From Auricularia sp. M13 (taxonomy: Eukaryota; Basidiomycota; Agaricomycetes; Auriculariales; Auriculariaceae): a DNA stretch of 64,000 nt. Each line of letters opens with the position of its first letter. The stretch's first letter is position 1. Shown in pieces: positions 11,447 through 23,689 of the stretch. Location of the stretch: NCBI GenBank assembly GCA_037042915.1, contig CM073199.1, positions 868,001 through 932,000 of the forward strand, written 5' to 3'. Under the pieces are notes generated by a model. It had not been told where the DNA came from. It did no database searches and saw only the letters and a list, made by a program, of their open reading frames with translations. Position numbers and translations under genes: made by a program.

Positions 11447-13686
11447 ATGCGGGTCGACCCGGGCCGCATGCTTTCGCGCGTGCAAGTCCGCTTGGTGACT
11501 CGCCTTCGCGCCACAGCTTCATCGATACCTTCCGTGCCGATCTTGCGTCCCCGGCTGCAACTGCGCGCGATATCAACATCCACCATGGCTGAAACGCAGC
11601 CCAGCGACCTCAAGAGCGAGATCGACTCGCTCAACGCTCTCATCCCAACACTGCCCAAGTCGTCGTCCGAGCTGGACGCGGCCAAGAAACGACTGGGCGA
11701 GCTCAAAAGGATACTCAACACGGCCTCTGGGCCTTCAAAGGAAAAGAAACGCGAGCGGTTACTGCTGAAGACACCGAAGGTGAGCGCGATCCTGTTGTGA
11801 CTGAACTGCGATTTATATTGCACAGGGCACGCGCGATTATGGTCCAGCGGAAATGGCGTGCCGCGAGCACATCGAGCGCATCGTCAAAGACGTGTTCCAG
11901 ACCTTTGGCGGCAGCTGTCTCGACACGCCGGTCTTCGAGCGCAAAGACGTCTTGACGGGCAAATACGGCGAAGACCAGAAGCTTATATTCGACCTGCAAG
12001 ACCAGGGTGGCGAGCAGCTCGCGCTGCGGTATGATCACACTGTGCGTGTGCACTTTACTGCGTTGAAATGGTCTGAATCCAAATCTGCAGGTCCCGCTTG
12101 CACGATATCTCGCCATGACCGGCGCCGCTGCACAAGGGGCGCCGCTCCAGAAGCTCTGGCAAGTCGGCAAAGTCTACCGACGCGACAACCCGGTCATGTC
12201 CAAGGGACGAATGCGCGAGTTCATGCAGGCGGTGCGTCGTCGTTCTGCTTTCGCACTGCTCGGTCATCGTGCGCACGGCGCGTCGCTCGCGCAGGGTCTT
12301 AAAGTGCTTGTACAAAGCCACTCTGAGCCTTCCTGCGCCGGACGCCTACGCCGCAGCCCATACCGGGTTATGCAAACCCGAGAACGGCTTGGTTCTCCAG
12401 GCCCACTTATGTTGCTTGCACGGACACCTGTCTAGGCGCGCAAAGTCTCGGGCGGCACACCTACTCTTGAGTGCGGATGCCCCTGCGCTCATTCGCCCGA
12501 TACTTCATGTCATCGTCCGAATTTTACTTGGTGTGCTCATATCTGCTTCTCCTTAGGACTTTGATCTTGCGGGCACCGCAGACCCTATGATTCCAGACGC
12601 AGAACTCATAGCCATAATATCCACCATCCTCAGCAGGCTTGACGTCGGTGAGTTTACTATTAAAGTAAATCTCTTACTACGATGCGAAGGACAAAAGCTC
12701 TGATCACCCCTTCCTCCAGACTAACCACCGCAAAATTCTCGACGGCATATTCGAGGTCTGCGGCGTACCGCAGGACAAGATCCGCTCGATCTCGAGTGCG
12801 GTAGACAAGATGGACAAGGTGCGTTAATTCAGCTTGCCGAAGCGACCTGCCAACACGCGCGCAGTCGCCTTGGGAAGAGGTTCGCCGCGAGATGGTTGAG
12901 GAGAAAGGCCTCGCGCTCGAGGTTGCTGAAAAGATCGGTGTATATGTCAAGCAAAGGGTGCGTTTATGCAACGCGGTACCACATCGAGCTGACTTTCTCA
13001 GGCGAGCCGTTCGCGCTGCTGGAAGCGCTCTCCGCCGACCCGACGCTCACGTCGAACGCGTCCGCAAAGGCCGGCCTGGACGACATGCGGCTGTTGTTCC
13101 GCTACCTGCGCGGACACGGCGTGCTTGACCGGCTGAGCTTCGACATGTCGCTCGCGCGCGGGCTGGACTACTACACTGGGATCACTGTCGAGGCCGTCGT
13201 CGAGGCCAGCGCGCCGCCCGGCTTCCGCACCAACCCGCCCGTGCCACCTTCCGCCAGCGAGTCCGCGCCGGCGCCGGCAACAGCGAAGCCCAAGGCGAAG
13301 AAGAAGAAGGAGAACGAGGACGACGACGAGGAGGTCGACGAGAACTCGGTCGGCGTGGGCTCGATTGCCGGCGGCGGGCGGTACGACCACCTCGTCGGGC
13401 TGTTCGCGCGGCAGGCGGCGGCGGCGGGCAAGAGCGTGCCGGACGTGCCCTGCGTGGGCGCGTCGATCGGCATGGACCGCATCTTCGCGCTCGTCTTCCC
13501 CAAGTGGCTTGCGCAGGGCCGGCGCAGCAAGCTCACCTGCGCGTACGTCATCGCCGCGGGCGACGGCCTGCTGGAGGAGCGCATCGCGCTCGCCAGCGAG
13601 CTGCGCGCCGCCGGCGTCAAGGCGGACTACCTCTTCAAGGCCAAGCCGAAGATTGCGGCGCGGGCGAGAAGGACGAGGTGCCGTTC
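11447..13686 (+). pseudogene. HTS1: HTS1 copy 2: truncated and frameshifted
   Basis: Nearly identical to copy 1, including the 325-bp intron 3 and the diverged exon 4. One A is missing at the end of exon 6 (CAAAGGGTGCG instead of CAAAAGGGTGCG, near 12955), which puts exon 7 out of frame after splicing. The gene is also truncated at 13686 with the shared 10-nt deletion, so it lacks the end of the anticodon-binding domain. It is not expected to make a functional synthetase. Confidence 0.9.
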
Positions 13687-14019
13687 GAGGACCGTCGGGA
13701 CTCGGAGATCGACTTGCATTTGCACAGGTGCGTTGTTTGCTGGGTGTACATATCTATGCGAGCAATACAATTTCGCGTTTCATGCGCCGTGTCTTTGGTT
13801 CGGCGTACCGTGTTTCTTCGTTGCTTTCCTAAGTCCCGCAGAAATTTCAGCTTTTCCCTTTTTCAGAGGGAAATTCGGCCATGTTTGCAGCGTTCTCATT
13901 GGCTGGTCGTTATCTTAGCGAGGTGCGAGAGACAGGAATTGGGCGTTTGGAGGCGTGGAGGTCGTGAGGAACGGTGTCGAGAGGCTTGCTGGAGACACGA
14001 AACGGGCTCGGGCACGATG

Positions 14020-17000
14020 AGAGGCAAAAACCTGTATTGACGCTAACTAATGGATATGTGCCCGTTGTTGTACCAGACAACACGAACAGTGAAATTGGGC
14101 TGAATAGGAAGCGGGCGAAATCTGCGCGGACGATGGGAACCGCGTCGAGCACAAAGCTTCGACGCGTGGTAGACGTCGCGAAAAACGCATTGGAGCAATT
14201 TTTGGCGTGCTCTGCGACGCATTGGCGCCGGTGCGGTGGGGCTGGACGCGGTCGGTCTCCTGCGGCGCTGTGGAGCAGTGGCGGCGAAAACAGATGAAAT
14301 CGACTCACCGGCGACGAACCGAGCAACCGCCAGACATGCAATTTGGACGCAGCGGCTGGTGACCATGGGCGAGGTCGGGGCCGAAATTTCTAGTCGCCAC
14401 GAGCAGATCTCCCCCCTCGTCGTTGGAGGCCGCGGCGAGCAAGAACTTCGATATCTCGCGAACCGCGCAACGCCCGGGCTTGACGCGCGGTATGCAAGCA
14501 TGTTGGGCGTCGTCGAGCACGATGGCCAGCGCGCTTGACGCGTCCCACAGCCAGATCTGCACGCAATGATCAGCAAGTGTCGCCGTCGCTGCGCACGTCA
14601 ACAAGCAACGCACATCGAAAATAGATGTCGTCTCCAGCTAGGGACATTGAATCGAGCTTTCTGGCCAATCGCGAGCGCAGGACGAGGCCTGCGGCGTTGG
14701 GAGCGGCAAAAATCGTTAGCGACGAAAATCAAAAAGTCGTGCCACTCACGAAGCGCCGGTCCTGCGCACGCCGCACGTGGCGGGAGGATGGATTGGGACC
14801 GTCTGAGGTAGTCCCGGGTGACGGAACGAGCGCCCTACGCGAAACGTTTCTGCGAGAGGGTCAGCGCCGGCGGGAGAAGAAAGCGAGCTGCGCGCGCGGC
14901 CGTGAAGCGCAGCGAGCAAAGCAACGTGGATTTGCAACCCACATCGCTACGCCCAATCTCACGCGTCACGAGGACGTGTCGCGCTCAACGTGCCGCTCGC
15001 CGCGCGCGGAATGGCGGGAGACATGAAACGGACCATGACTCACCAAGCGCCGGTCTCCACGCTTTAACGCGCGCCGTTCTGACGCGGCCGTGGGTGGTTG
15101 ATGGCGGTCGACGCGGGAAACGATGAGCGGCAGCCTGCACGAAGAATTGTGGGCGTTCTTGTGAGCACCGGCAGCGACAAAGCCAAATGGTAGCGAACTC
15201 ACCAGCCGCTAGCTCACCCGACCCTCGCAGGGCATGCGCGTGCGCAGGTGTGACCTCGGAATCGATGATGACGGGAACATAGTTGATTCCTGCAGCGGGA
15301 GTGTCAGCCGCGGCGTCACAGGCGAGGAGCGAGAGCACGGACCGTAACCACAGTGCGACGGCGATGACACTGCTCCCACATCATGCGCTGGTCCACGTCC
15401 ACATCGCCAGCAAGAAGTCCGGCCGCGGCGTCGACACTTGCGGGGCGATGACTGCGACGTCTGCGCTGAGGCTGGGCGGCGCGCGGACGCTGGCGGAAAA
15501 GCGCGGGTCCGCGCGGGCCTCAGCAGCAGCGTCGGTATCTGGATGCTGCACCGCGACGCGAGTGGAATAACGCGCGTATCTACTCGCAACGTAATCAGCA
15601 ACGGGCCGCGCTGCGGGTTGAACGAAACGGCGCACTTCGAACGCAACGTCCAAAAAAAGCCGCGGCGCGTGCTCGTCCGCCTCAGCGGTTGCCGCAGCAG
15701 CATTGACGCGGGGCATGTCCAGGATAACAGAGAGTGTAAATATGAGCATCGTAATCCTGGAGGCGTCGTCAGCGATGAAGACGGCGGCGGGAGAACGAAA
15801 TGCGTACCTCAAAGACGACCTCCAGCGTTTGACGACGCGCAAGCCCGTGCAGCTCGACGGCGCACAGCCCTGTCTGTGTCGTCGTGTCCTGCGAGAGCTG
15901 CAAATGGATCTGGTTTGATGGGAATGACTGGACGACGCGTCAGTCGGCGGAAACATGGTGAGAACGAGTTCACTCACCTGGAGAACTACTCCAACTCGCG
16001 TGCGGCGTGCACGTTCCCGCAGTATGTCATCACTTAGCCGGGTCAATTCACGCTCAGCTTATCGTCTGCTTCGGCGTCTCCTTCTGGGACTCGACAGTTC
16101 TGCTGAACCGCGAGGCTGGCGGAACTGCCGCGAGCATCTCGTGCGGAACTTGAAAGGAAGACAAATGTCAGCAAAGGTCATAGCGGCACGAAGCGCGACG
16201 ACGACTGAGACGCACGCGGGACAGTGACTGTAAAGTGCACTCTGGATGTGGGTATTGGAAACAGCGTGTCCCGGAGACGGCACCGCCGACTGAAAGTCGC
16301 GGTCACGGGGCTCAGTGCTCACGCAGCCGCGCTAGCGTCGCGGCATCGCCGCGAAGCCAGTGCAGCGAGATTGCATGACACTGGTCACATCATCCCATTG
16401 AATGCGTTGAAAAAGAAAAAAAGAAAATGGACTGGGGGGGAGGGTGCAATAGCAAACGCACTCACGTGACCCCTCGGCGTCGCGAGTGCGGGATTTGAAT
16501 GCAGCGGGCTGCGCGTACCGATCAGCGTGAGCAATAGCGGTTGAATGAACCACTGACCGTAGTGTTGCTCGTTGACACTGGTTTTTCAGCGGCGGGCGAT
16601 TCTGGCGAGGATGGCGGCGGGAGGAAAGCCGGTGTCGTCGGACTTGAAAAACGACGGCCAGGTCGACGCTGCCGCCGACGGGAAGGAGGGAACGCGGATG
16701 GCGACTTCCGTGCGTTCGGTATCGTTGTAAGCTCTTCCGCGGCTCTCTGCCTGCTGTGGATGAAGAAACGAGCTCAGAGGAATGGCAACGATGTACTGGG
16801 CGGTTACTCACACTGCAATTGCGAGTTCAGATCGCCATGGCAGGCGTATAGGACTTGGACGTTATGAGTGCGTGAGGCTCTGCGCCGGAGGTTAGCAAGG
16901 GAATGGGATAGATAGTGGAATCGGATAGTGTGGAGGATCAAGTGGTCTTGGGTAGCGCCCCGAGAGCAGCAAGCGGGACACGAATGAAGAAGGTAAACAC

Positions 17001-17150
17001 TCACAGCGTGTCAACGTCAGCAATAGGCAACAGAGTGCATCGTCCGGTAAAACCTCAAGACTTGAAGAATGCGTGCAGGTGCTGGGCGCGAGCAGCGTAG
17101 AGCCAAGGTGACGATGGGGGCGACAGAGTTGAGGTTTCCAGCGCGGGGCA
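14020..17150 (-). other. Splice-donor-rich minus-strand region (unit 2)
   Basis: Second copy of the region at 4590-7720, with the same series of minus-strand GTGAGT donors. It differs by single-base changes and small indels in homopolymers (for example near 16420-16440). Confidence 0.4.
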
Positions 17151-17366
17151 TTTATCTAGAGGAGATGAAAGGCAGCGCCTGTTCGCAAAAAATTCGTTCT
17201 CCGATGACCAACCGCGGCGGTGCGTGGGCTTCGACGAGTTAAGCGAGCCATTCAATCTTAGCCGAGGTGCAGCCACCGGTGGTTCGTCTCGTCATCCCGC
17301 CGGCTTTCTCACGCTCTGGCAGGATCGACATGAGTCGCCAACGATTCGTTTTTACGCCCTGGAATA

Positions 17367-17689
17367 GGCCCCCGGAATGCTCCATGAGAGGTCCGATCCA
17401 AATTGCCGCCAAATTGGCCACTCGGGAGGCCGAACCTCGGGTCTAAACTCCCCCCAGAATGCGCTGTTGGGGCGCCGAGGTTGGATCTAAAATACCGCCA
17501 AGTTGGGCGTGGTGCAGAGCCAATTTTGGGCGGCACCGGTCCTCAAAGCTGGGCACTGCGTGGTGCAGCACGTCGTGGTAACTCAGAAGGTCGCCAACGA
17601 TTCTGTGTTTTACAGCTTTGCACGTGCACTGCCCCCATGTTGATCGTGGTGCAACGCTGCCCGCGCGAAGCACGGAGGAAAATTTTGAT
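17367..17689. mobile_element. 323-bp insertion with 10-bp target duplication
   Basis: Units 1 and 3 read GCCCTGGAATATGCGC without a break. In unit 2 this site is split, with CCCTGGAATA at both ends (17357-17366 and 17690-17699) and 323 bp of unrelated sequence between. The insert codes for nothing recognisable and shows no obvious terminal inverted repeat. It contains two related stretches (GCCGCCAAATTGG near 17403 and ACCGCCAAGTTGG near 17494). A short non-autonomous element is the best explanation. The 10-bp duplication does not point to one superfamily. Confidence 0.75.
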
Positions 17690-19000
17690 CCCTGGAATAT
17701 GCGCATGACGCAGTGAACCCTGGAGAGACGCCCTCAAGTCTGACACCAACTTCAACCCGAGCTTGCGGTGACTACGGGACGCACAAGATCTGCAGCCGCA
17801 ACATTCAGTTGGTCTATGAACTGAGAATGCGACGGGACGCGCGGATCCTGCGTTTGCGGTGCTGAACGCACTGTAGCACTGAGCTCGAGCATGAAATTGC
17901 CCTGCAAGTTTCGCAAATGAAGCACCTGCAGAGACGAGTTTAAACACCCCACAAGGTGACGCAGTACAAGAAAGGCGGGGAATCTCGCCTGATTTACATT
18001 TGTACAACTGAGTCGCGTTGCTGGAACGCAAAGGCATATTCTTTCGAGCCTGAAACCGCTCTACAAGTCTCGCAGTAAAGCAGCAGCATATACAAGCGTG
18101 GAGCACCGCAAAAAGCGACACGGTACAAGAAAGTTCGCACGATTTACAATGGGACTCTGTCTCGAGTCGGTTTTCGCGCATTGAACAAGAAGGCAAACTT
18201 TTTTCGGCTGAGAACTATTTCGGCGGACATCCCATAACATGAGAGCATATACTAGTCACTAATATGTCACGTGATCCTTTTTCGCCCGCGGAAACGAGTG
18301 GAAATGCTGAGACTTTGACCGGGCGAGGAGCGTTCCGCGGGACTTCGGCAGAATGCGGTATCCGTGAGTTCTGCGCAATCGACCTCGAACACCGGCCGTC
18401 GACCCACCTACGTGCGGCATCGCATCACCAATCGGTGTATTACTCAGTCTGCGTGCGTCGCACGACGTTTTCCAATCGAAAAACATGCGACGGAAGGCCG
18501 TGAGGCGCAGCGCGCGTAACTCGTCCAAATCTGCATTCCGCGCAAAACGACTCGTTCCACCGGCGGTCTAGAGCCGCAACGCTAATTGACATGCATGATG
18601 TGATGCGAGAAGCACGGGGCGTGCTTGGAAACGCGCCGCTTTGGATGGGGTGAGAGATAGCAGGTCGGACGAGGTCTGCGGTATAGGGGAGTATAGGGGC
18701 CCCTCCCCCCTCAGCCAACCACGTAGAGTCTTACAAGGTCACGTGACACGTTTATGTGCGAGGGATGGAGGGGAGAAAATGAGAGGGCGGCGAGAAATTC
18801 GCGTTGGACGGTCGGCGGCACCGGAAGCGAGCCCAGCGCCCCAACGCCGCGCACCGCACCAGACCTCGCTTCCGCCCATTCAACGGCTATGATCAGCTGC
18901 GGGTATACATTTTATTGTGTATCAGTTGGCCGCTGACTCGTGTACGGCGAAGGAACGGCCGAGAATGCGGCTTTGCTCGCCGGAAGGGTGGTTGAGCAGG

Positions 19001-19007
19001 TATAAAA
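19001..19007 (+). promoter_or_regulatory. TATA box of the array unit (copy 3)
   Basis: Same TATAAAA and downstream leader as at 9235, followed by the same GTGAGT-TTTGCAG intron. Confidence 0.65.
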
Positions 19008-19030
19008 GCCACGCCCAAGTCTTCAGTGAG

Positions 19031-21021
19031 CCTCATTCCCCTCCCTTGCTCTTCTCCTTCCATTTTGCCTCCTTTGACGCGCTCTCGCTCGACCTCCTCG
19101 CTGTCAGCTGCGCGCCACCGTGCACGTCGTTAGTCTCGGCCAGCAACGTTCTGCGACATCGCCCCTGACGGTGAGTGCGAGCATCTCTCTGTCGTTTTAT
19201 CGCTAATACTATTTGCAGCTATCATTCTCCCGCCTCGTGCCATCTTCGACCGTGAGCGGCACTCATGCATGCAATCATCGCAGGAGTCCGGGGTATCCCG
19301 CAACGCGCCTTGAAACGGTACATCTACCATCCCGCATCCTCATCGCACCCGGACTGACGCCGCCTCTGCCGCAGATTCTCACGCCTATGCACGCGCCGTG
19401 CAAAATGCCGACCCTGCCGAACGGTATGTCAATTGATTTTGTACTGGGCGTTTGAGCTGCGGCTGACCGCGATCTCGCAGCTTCTTGGCTATTTCGTTCC
19501 TGCATGATCGTCCCGTTACGCTGCTCACAACAGGTACGTCAGCCCGTCTTGCAGCGCGTTTCACCGACTTGACTCACCACCGCGTTCCCAGGCTTCCGAA
19601 CTGCTGACCGTCTGGCCGTCGACGCCACCGATCGTTGCCCATTCCGTCTGTGCGCGCCCAGCGTCCGACTTGTCGCACGTCTGCACCGCTACCGCATACT
19701 TTGTAAGTAGCGGCTGCTGTTGCCATCGCCGCCAATTCGCAGACTGACCCGATCGTAGGTTCTCCGCGTTTCTCTCTTGTATGACCATCGCGGTACGCTG
19801 CTCGTCGAGTATGTCACATTGCCCTCTGCTCCGTCACGATAGTTCTGATCACGCCCTGCGCGACTAGGCTGCCGACCGTTCGACCCGTCGCTCTCGGTCG
19901 AGTTTCGCCGCCGCCGCCGCTGCGAAGCCGTGCACTCCAACGCTGCCGAACCGCTCATCCGTTGCTTTCGGATAAGTAGCGGCTGTTGTTGCTGTGAGTT
20001 CGATCGTTTTCGCATTTCAATTCTGTACTGACCACGATCGCGGTGCTGCAGAATCCTCGGCCATCGGTCCTGTATGACCATCGCAGTGCGCTTCTGAAGA
20101 AAGGCATGTTGATTCGTTCATTCAGCGCGTCTGGCCGTTTATTTTTCTAGGCTACCGAACGGCTGGTCGTCCGTGCAGTTTGGTATAGACCGTGGTTCTC
20201 ACTAGCTGCCGTCGTCCTCCCAACATGGCGCTCACCATCCGTTGCGCCGTCGAGAGGCAGTGCTGCGCTTACGGTACGTCACGTCGTCGAGCACGTCGCT
20301 GACCATTCCATATCTTCTCTCTCTCCAGAATCTTTCCGAGCAGCAGCAGTCGAGAACCTGGCGCTCAAGATCAACATCCGGCCGTGCTCTCTAGCGGCAG
20401 TGGTGCTGTAGGCACGCTGCTCTCGCACTTTTTCCGGTACGTCACGTCCGCGCCGTACGACGAGGCCACCGCTGACCGTTTATTCGATTTTCTGTTCAGA
20501 TCGTGTCCGCAAGAAATGACTACACAACCTAGCGCTGAAGATCAACACGCTGTTGCGCTACCGAACGGTCAAAGAGCTGTCTGCGTATCTTGAGGGTACG
20601 TCGCGTCGTCTTTGCCGTTCTACGATTCAGTTTTTTCCCTTCTAGATCTTTTTCGCGCAGCGCAGCGTCGTCTGCGCGTTGTTCTGAAGGTCCGCCCGCG
20701 GACGCCGTCATTCTGTCGCGGCGCCGAACGGCTGCGACCCTGACGATGGCTTCCGTCGGTCGCGTCGGAGTCGATGGATTTGTTCGATGACAATTCCTTC
20801 CTTTTGACCGAATCTGCGGCGGGCGCGTTCGACAACCTGGCGCTCAAGATCAAGGTCGTTCATGTGCGTCGAGTCGTCTTTGCTTGACAAGCCGCAGGCT
20901 CTGACGTCCTGCTCATCTTCAGGCGGCCATGCAGCGGACGTGTGCGCCAAAGTGGAATGCCGCGCTGGAGAAGTCAGAGGCACTTGCGAGGAGTGATGTC
21001 GTCTCTTGTACATATTTACTG
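19031..21021 (+). other. Weakly coding module region (copy 3)
   Basis: Equivalent to 9265-11279. It is shortened near 20640-20700, where one GTACGTC module has been lost. The differences between copies are indels that ignore any reading frame, which argues against protein coding. Confidence 0.4.
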
Positions 21022-21188
21022 TACTGTAATACCATCAGCAAGGTATCCATAGATCTTCAAGGCAACTTGCTCAGCAGGCCTGGGTAGTGCAACTGCCAGC
21101 TCGTCTTGAATACGGATTGCACAAGGGGGCGCGGGCGGGAACAGGTGGGCATATATTGGCGCTACGGCGCAGACTGGGCGCGCGAGAG

Positions 21189-23360
21189 ATGCGGGTCGAC
21201 CCGGGCCGCATGCTTTCGCGCGTGCAAGTCCGCCTGGTGACTCGCCTTCGCGCCACAGCTTCATCGATACCTTCCGTACCGATCTTGCGTCCCCGGCTGC
21301 AACTGCGCGCGATATCAACATCCACCATGGCTGAAACGCAGCCCAGCGACCTCAAGAGCGAGATCGACTCGCTCAACGCTCTCATCCCAACACTGCCCAA
21401 GTCGTCGTCCGAGCTGGACGCGGCCAAGAAACGACTGGGCGAGCTCAAAAGGATACTCAACACGGCCTCTGGGCCTTCAAAGGAAAAGAAACGCGAGCGG
21501 TTACTGCTGAAAACACCGAAGGTGAGCGCGATCCTGTTGTGACTGAACTGCGATTTATATTGCACAGGGAACGCGCGATTATGGTCCAGCGGAAATGGCG
21601 TGCCGCGAGCACATCGAGCGCATCGTCAAAGACGTGTTCCAGACCTTTGGCGGCAGCTGTCTCGACACGCCGGTCTTCGAGCGCAAAGACGTCTTGACGG
21701 GCAAATACGGCGAAGACCAGAAGCTTATATTCGACCTGCAAGACCAGGGTGGCGAGCAGCTCGCGCTGCGGTATGATCACACTGTGCGTGTGAATTTTAC
21801 TGGTTGAAATGGTCTGAATCAAATCTGCAGGTCCCGCTTGCACGATATCTCGCCATGACCGGCGCCGCTGCACAAGGGCGCCGCTCCAGAAACTCTGGCA
21901 AGTCGGCAAAGTCTACCGACGCGACAACCCGGTCATGTCCAAGGGTCGAATGCGCGAGTTCATGCAGGCGGTGCGTCGATCGTTTTGATTTTCGCACTGC
22001 TCGGATCGCCTATCATATGCCGTTTGCTTGTACAAAGCCACTCTGAGCCTTCCTGCGCCGGACGTTTGCCCAAGCCCGATGCACGCTCGGTCTGGGCCCA
22101 CTTATGTTGCTTGCCGGACATGTTCTCTGCTGCAAAGTCGCCAGCGAAGAACTCTGAGTGCGGATCTGCTCATTCGCCCGATTCTCCTGTCATCGGCCAG
22201 AATTTGAAGTCTCTGATCTATCTCTTCTTAGGACTTTGATCTTGCGGGCACCGCAGATCCCATGATTCCAGACGCAGAACTGATTGCCATCATATCGACG
22301 ATTCTGAGCAGGCTTGACGTCGGTGAGTTTACCATCAAAGTGAATATCTTGACTTCGCAGCGGGAGGCGTGAGCGCTGAGCACTCCTGCCAGACTAACCA
22401 CCGCAAAATTCTCGACGGCATATTCGAGGTCTGCGGCGTACCGCAGGACAAGATACGCTCGATTTCGAGTGCGGTAGACAAGATGGACAAGGTGCGTCTA
22501 TTCAGCTTGCCGAAGCGACCTGCCAACACGGACGCAGTCGCCTTGGGAAGAGGTCCGCCGCGAGATGGTCGAGGAGAAAGGACTTGCGCTCGAGGTTGCT
22601 GAAAAGATCGGTGTATATGTCAAGCAAAAGGGTGCGTTTATGCAACGCGGTACCACATCGAGCTGACTTTCTCAGGCGAGCCGTTCGCGCTGCTGGAAGC
22701 GCTCTCCGCCGACCCGACGCTCACGTCGAACGCGTCCGCAAAGGCCGGCCTGGACGACATGCGGCTGTTGTTCCGCTACCTGCGCGGACACGGCGTGCTT
22801 GACCGGCTGAGCTTCGACATGTCGCTCGCGCGCGGGCTGGACTACTACACTGGGATCACCGTCGAGGCCGTCGTCGAGGCCAGCGCGCCGCCCGGCTTCC
22901 GCACCAACCCGGCCGTGCCACCTTCCGCCAGCGAGTCCGCGCCGGCGCCGGCAACAGCGAAGCCCAAGGCGAAGAAGAAGAAGGAGAACGAGGACGACGA
23001 CGAGGAGGTCGACGAGAACTCGGTCGGCGTGGGCTCGATTGCCGGCGGCGGGCGGTACGACCACCTCGTCGGGCTGTTCGCGCGGCAGGCGGCGGCGGCG
23101 GGCAAGAGCGTGCCGGACGTGCCCTGCGTGGGCGCGTCGATCGGCATGGACCGCATCTTCGCGCTCGTCTTCCCCAAGTGGCTTGCGCAGGGCCGGCGCA
23201 GCAAGCTCACCTGCGCGTACGTCATCGCCGCGGGCGACGGCCTGCTGGAGGAGCGCATCGCGCTCGCCAGCGAGCTGCGCGCCGCCGGCGTCAAGGCGGA
23301 CTACCTCTTCAAGGCCAAGCCGAAGATTGCGGCGCGGGCGAGAAGGACGAGGTGCCGTTC
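21189..23360 (+). pseudogene. HTS1: HTS1 copy 3: truncated and frameshifted
   Basis: A mosaic copy. Exons 1-2 match copies 1 and 2, while most of exon 4 and the intron after it match the intact copy 4. One G is missing in exon 3 (ACAAGGGCGCC instead of ACAAGGGGCGCC, near 21878), breaking the frame before the HisRS motif 2 arginines. Intron 3 is 261 bp. Truncation at 23360 and the 10-nt deletion are shared with copies 1 and 2. Confidence 0.9.
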
Positions 23361-23689
23361 GAGGACCGTCGGGACTCGGAGATCGACTTGCATTTGCACA
23401 GGTGCGTTGTTTGCTGGGTGTACATATCTATGCGAGCAATACAATTTCGCGTTTCATGCGCCGCGTCTTTGGTTCGGCGTACCGTGTTTCTTCGTTGCTT
23501 TCCTAAGTCCCGCAGAAATTTCGTCTTTTCCCTTTTTCAGAGGGAAATTCGGCCATGTTTGCAGCGTTCTCATTGGCTGGTCGTTATCTTAGCGAGGTGC
23601 GAGAGACAGGAATTGGGCGTTTGGAGGCGTGGAGGTCGTGAGGAACGGTGTCGAGAGGCTTGCTGGAGACACGAATCGGGCTCGGGCAC

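Larger units (their letters stand above)
4259..13686 (+). repeat. Array unit 1 (complete)
   Basis: Length is 9428 bp. It starts with the sequence fused to the truncated HTS1 copy 1, runs through the splice-rich 5-kb segment, the TATA promoter at 9235 and the weakly coding module region, and ends at the truncation point of HTS1 copy 2. Confidence 0.9.
13687..23360 (+). repeat. Array unit 2 (complete, with insertion)
   Basis: Length is 9674 bp. It has the same order as unit 1 but is longer, because it holds a 323-bp insertion plus a 10-bp target duplication at 17357-17699. It also has a shortened module region near 20640-20700 and a shorter intron 3 in its HTS1 copy. Confidence 0.9.

Noticed and set aside
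12896-13918. 340-residue frame within HTS1 copy 2 as a separate gene
   Set aside because: It is HTS1 exon 7 joined to out-of-frame intron and exon 6 sequence, because copy 2 lost one base. Not an independent gene.
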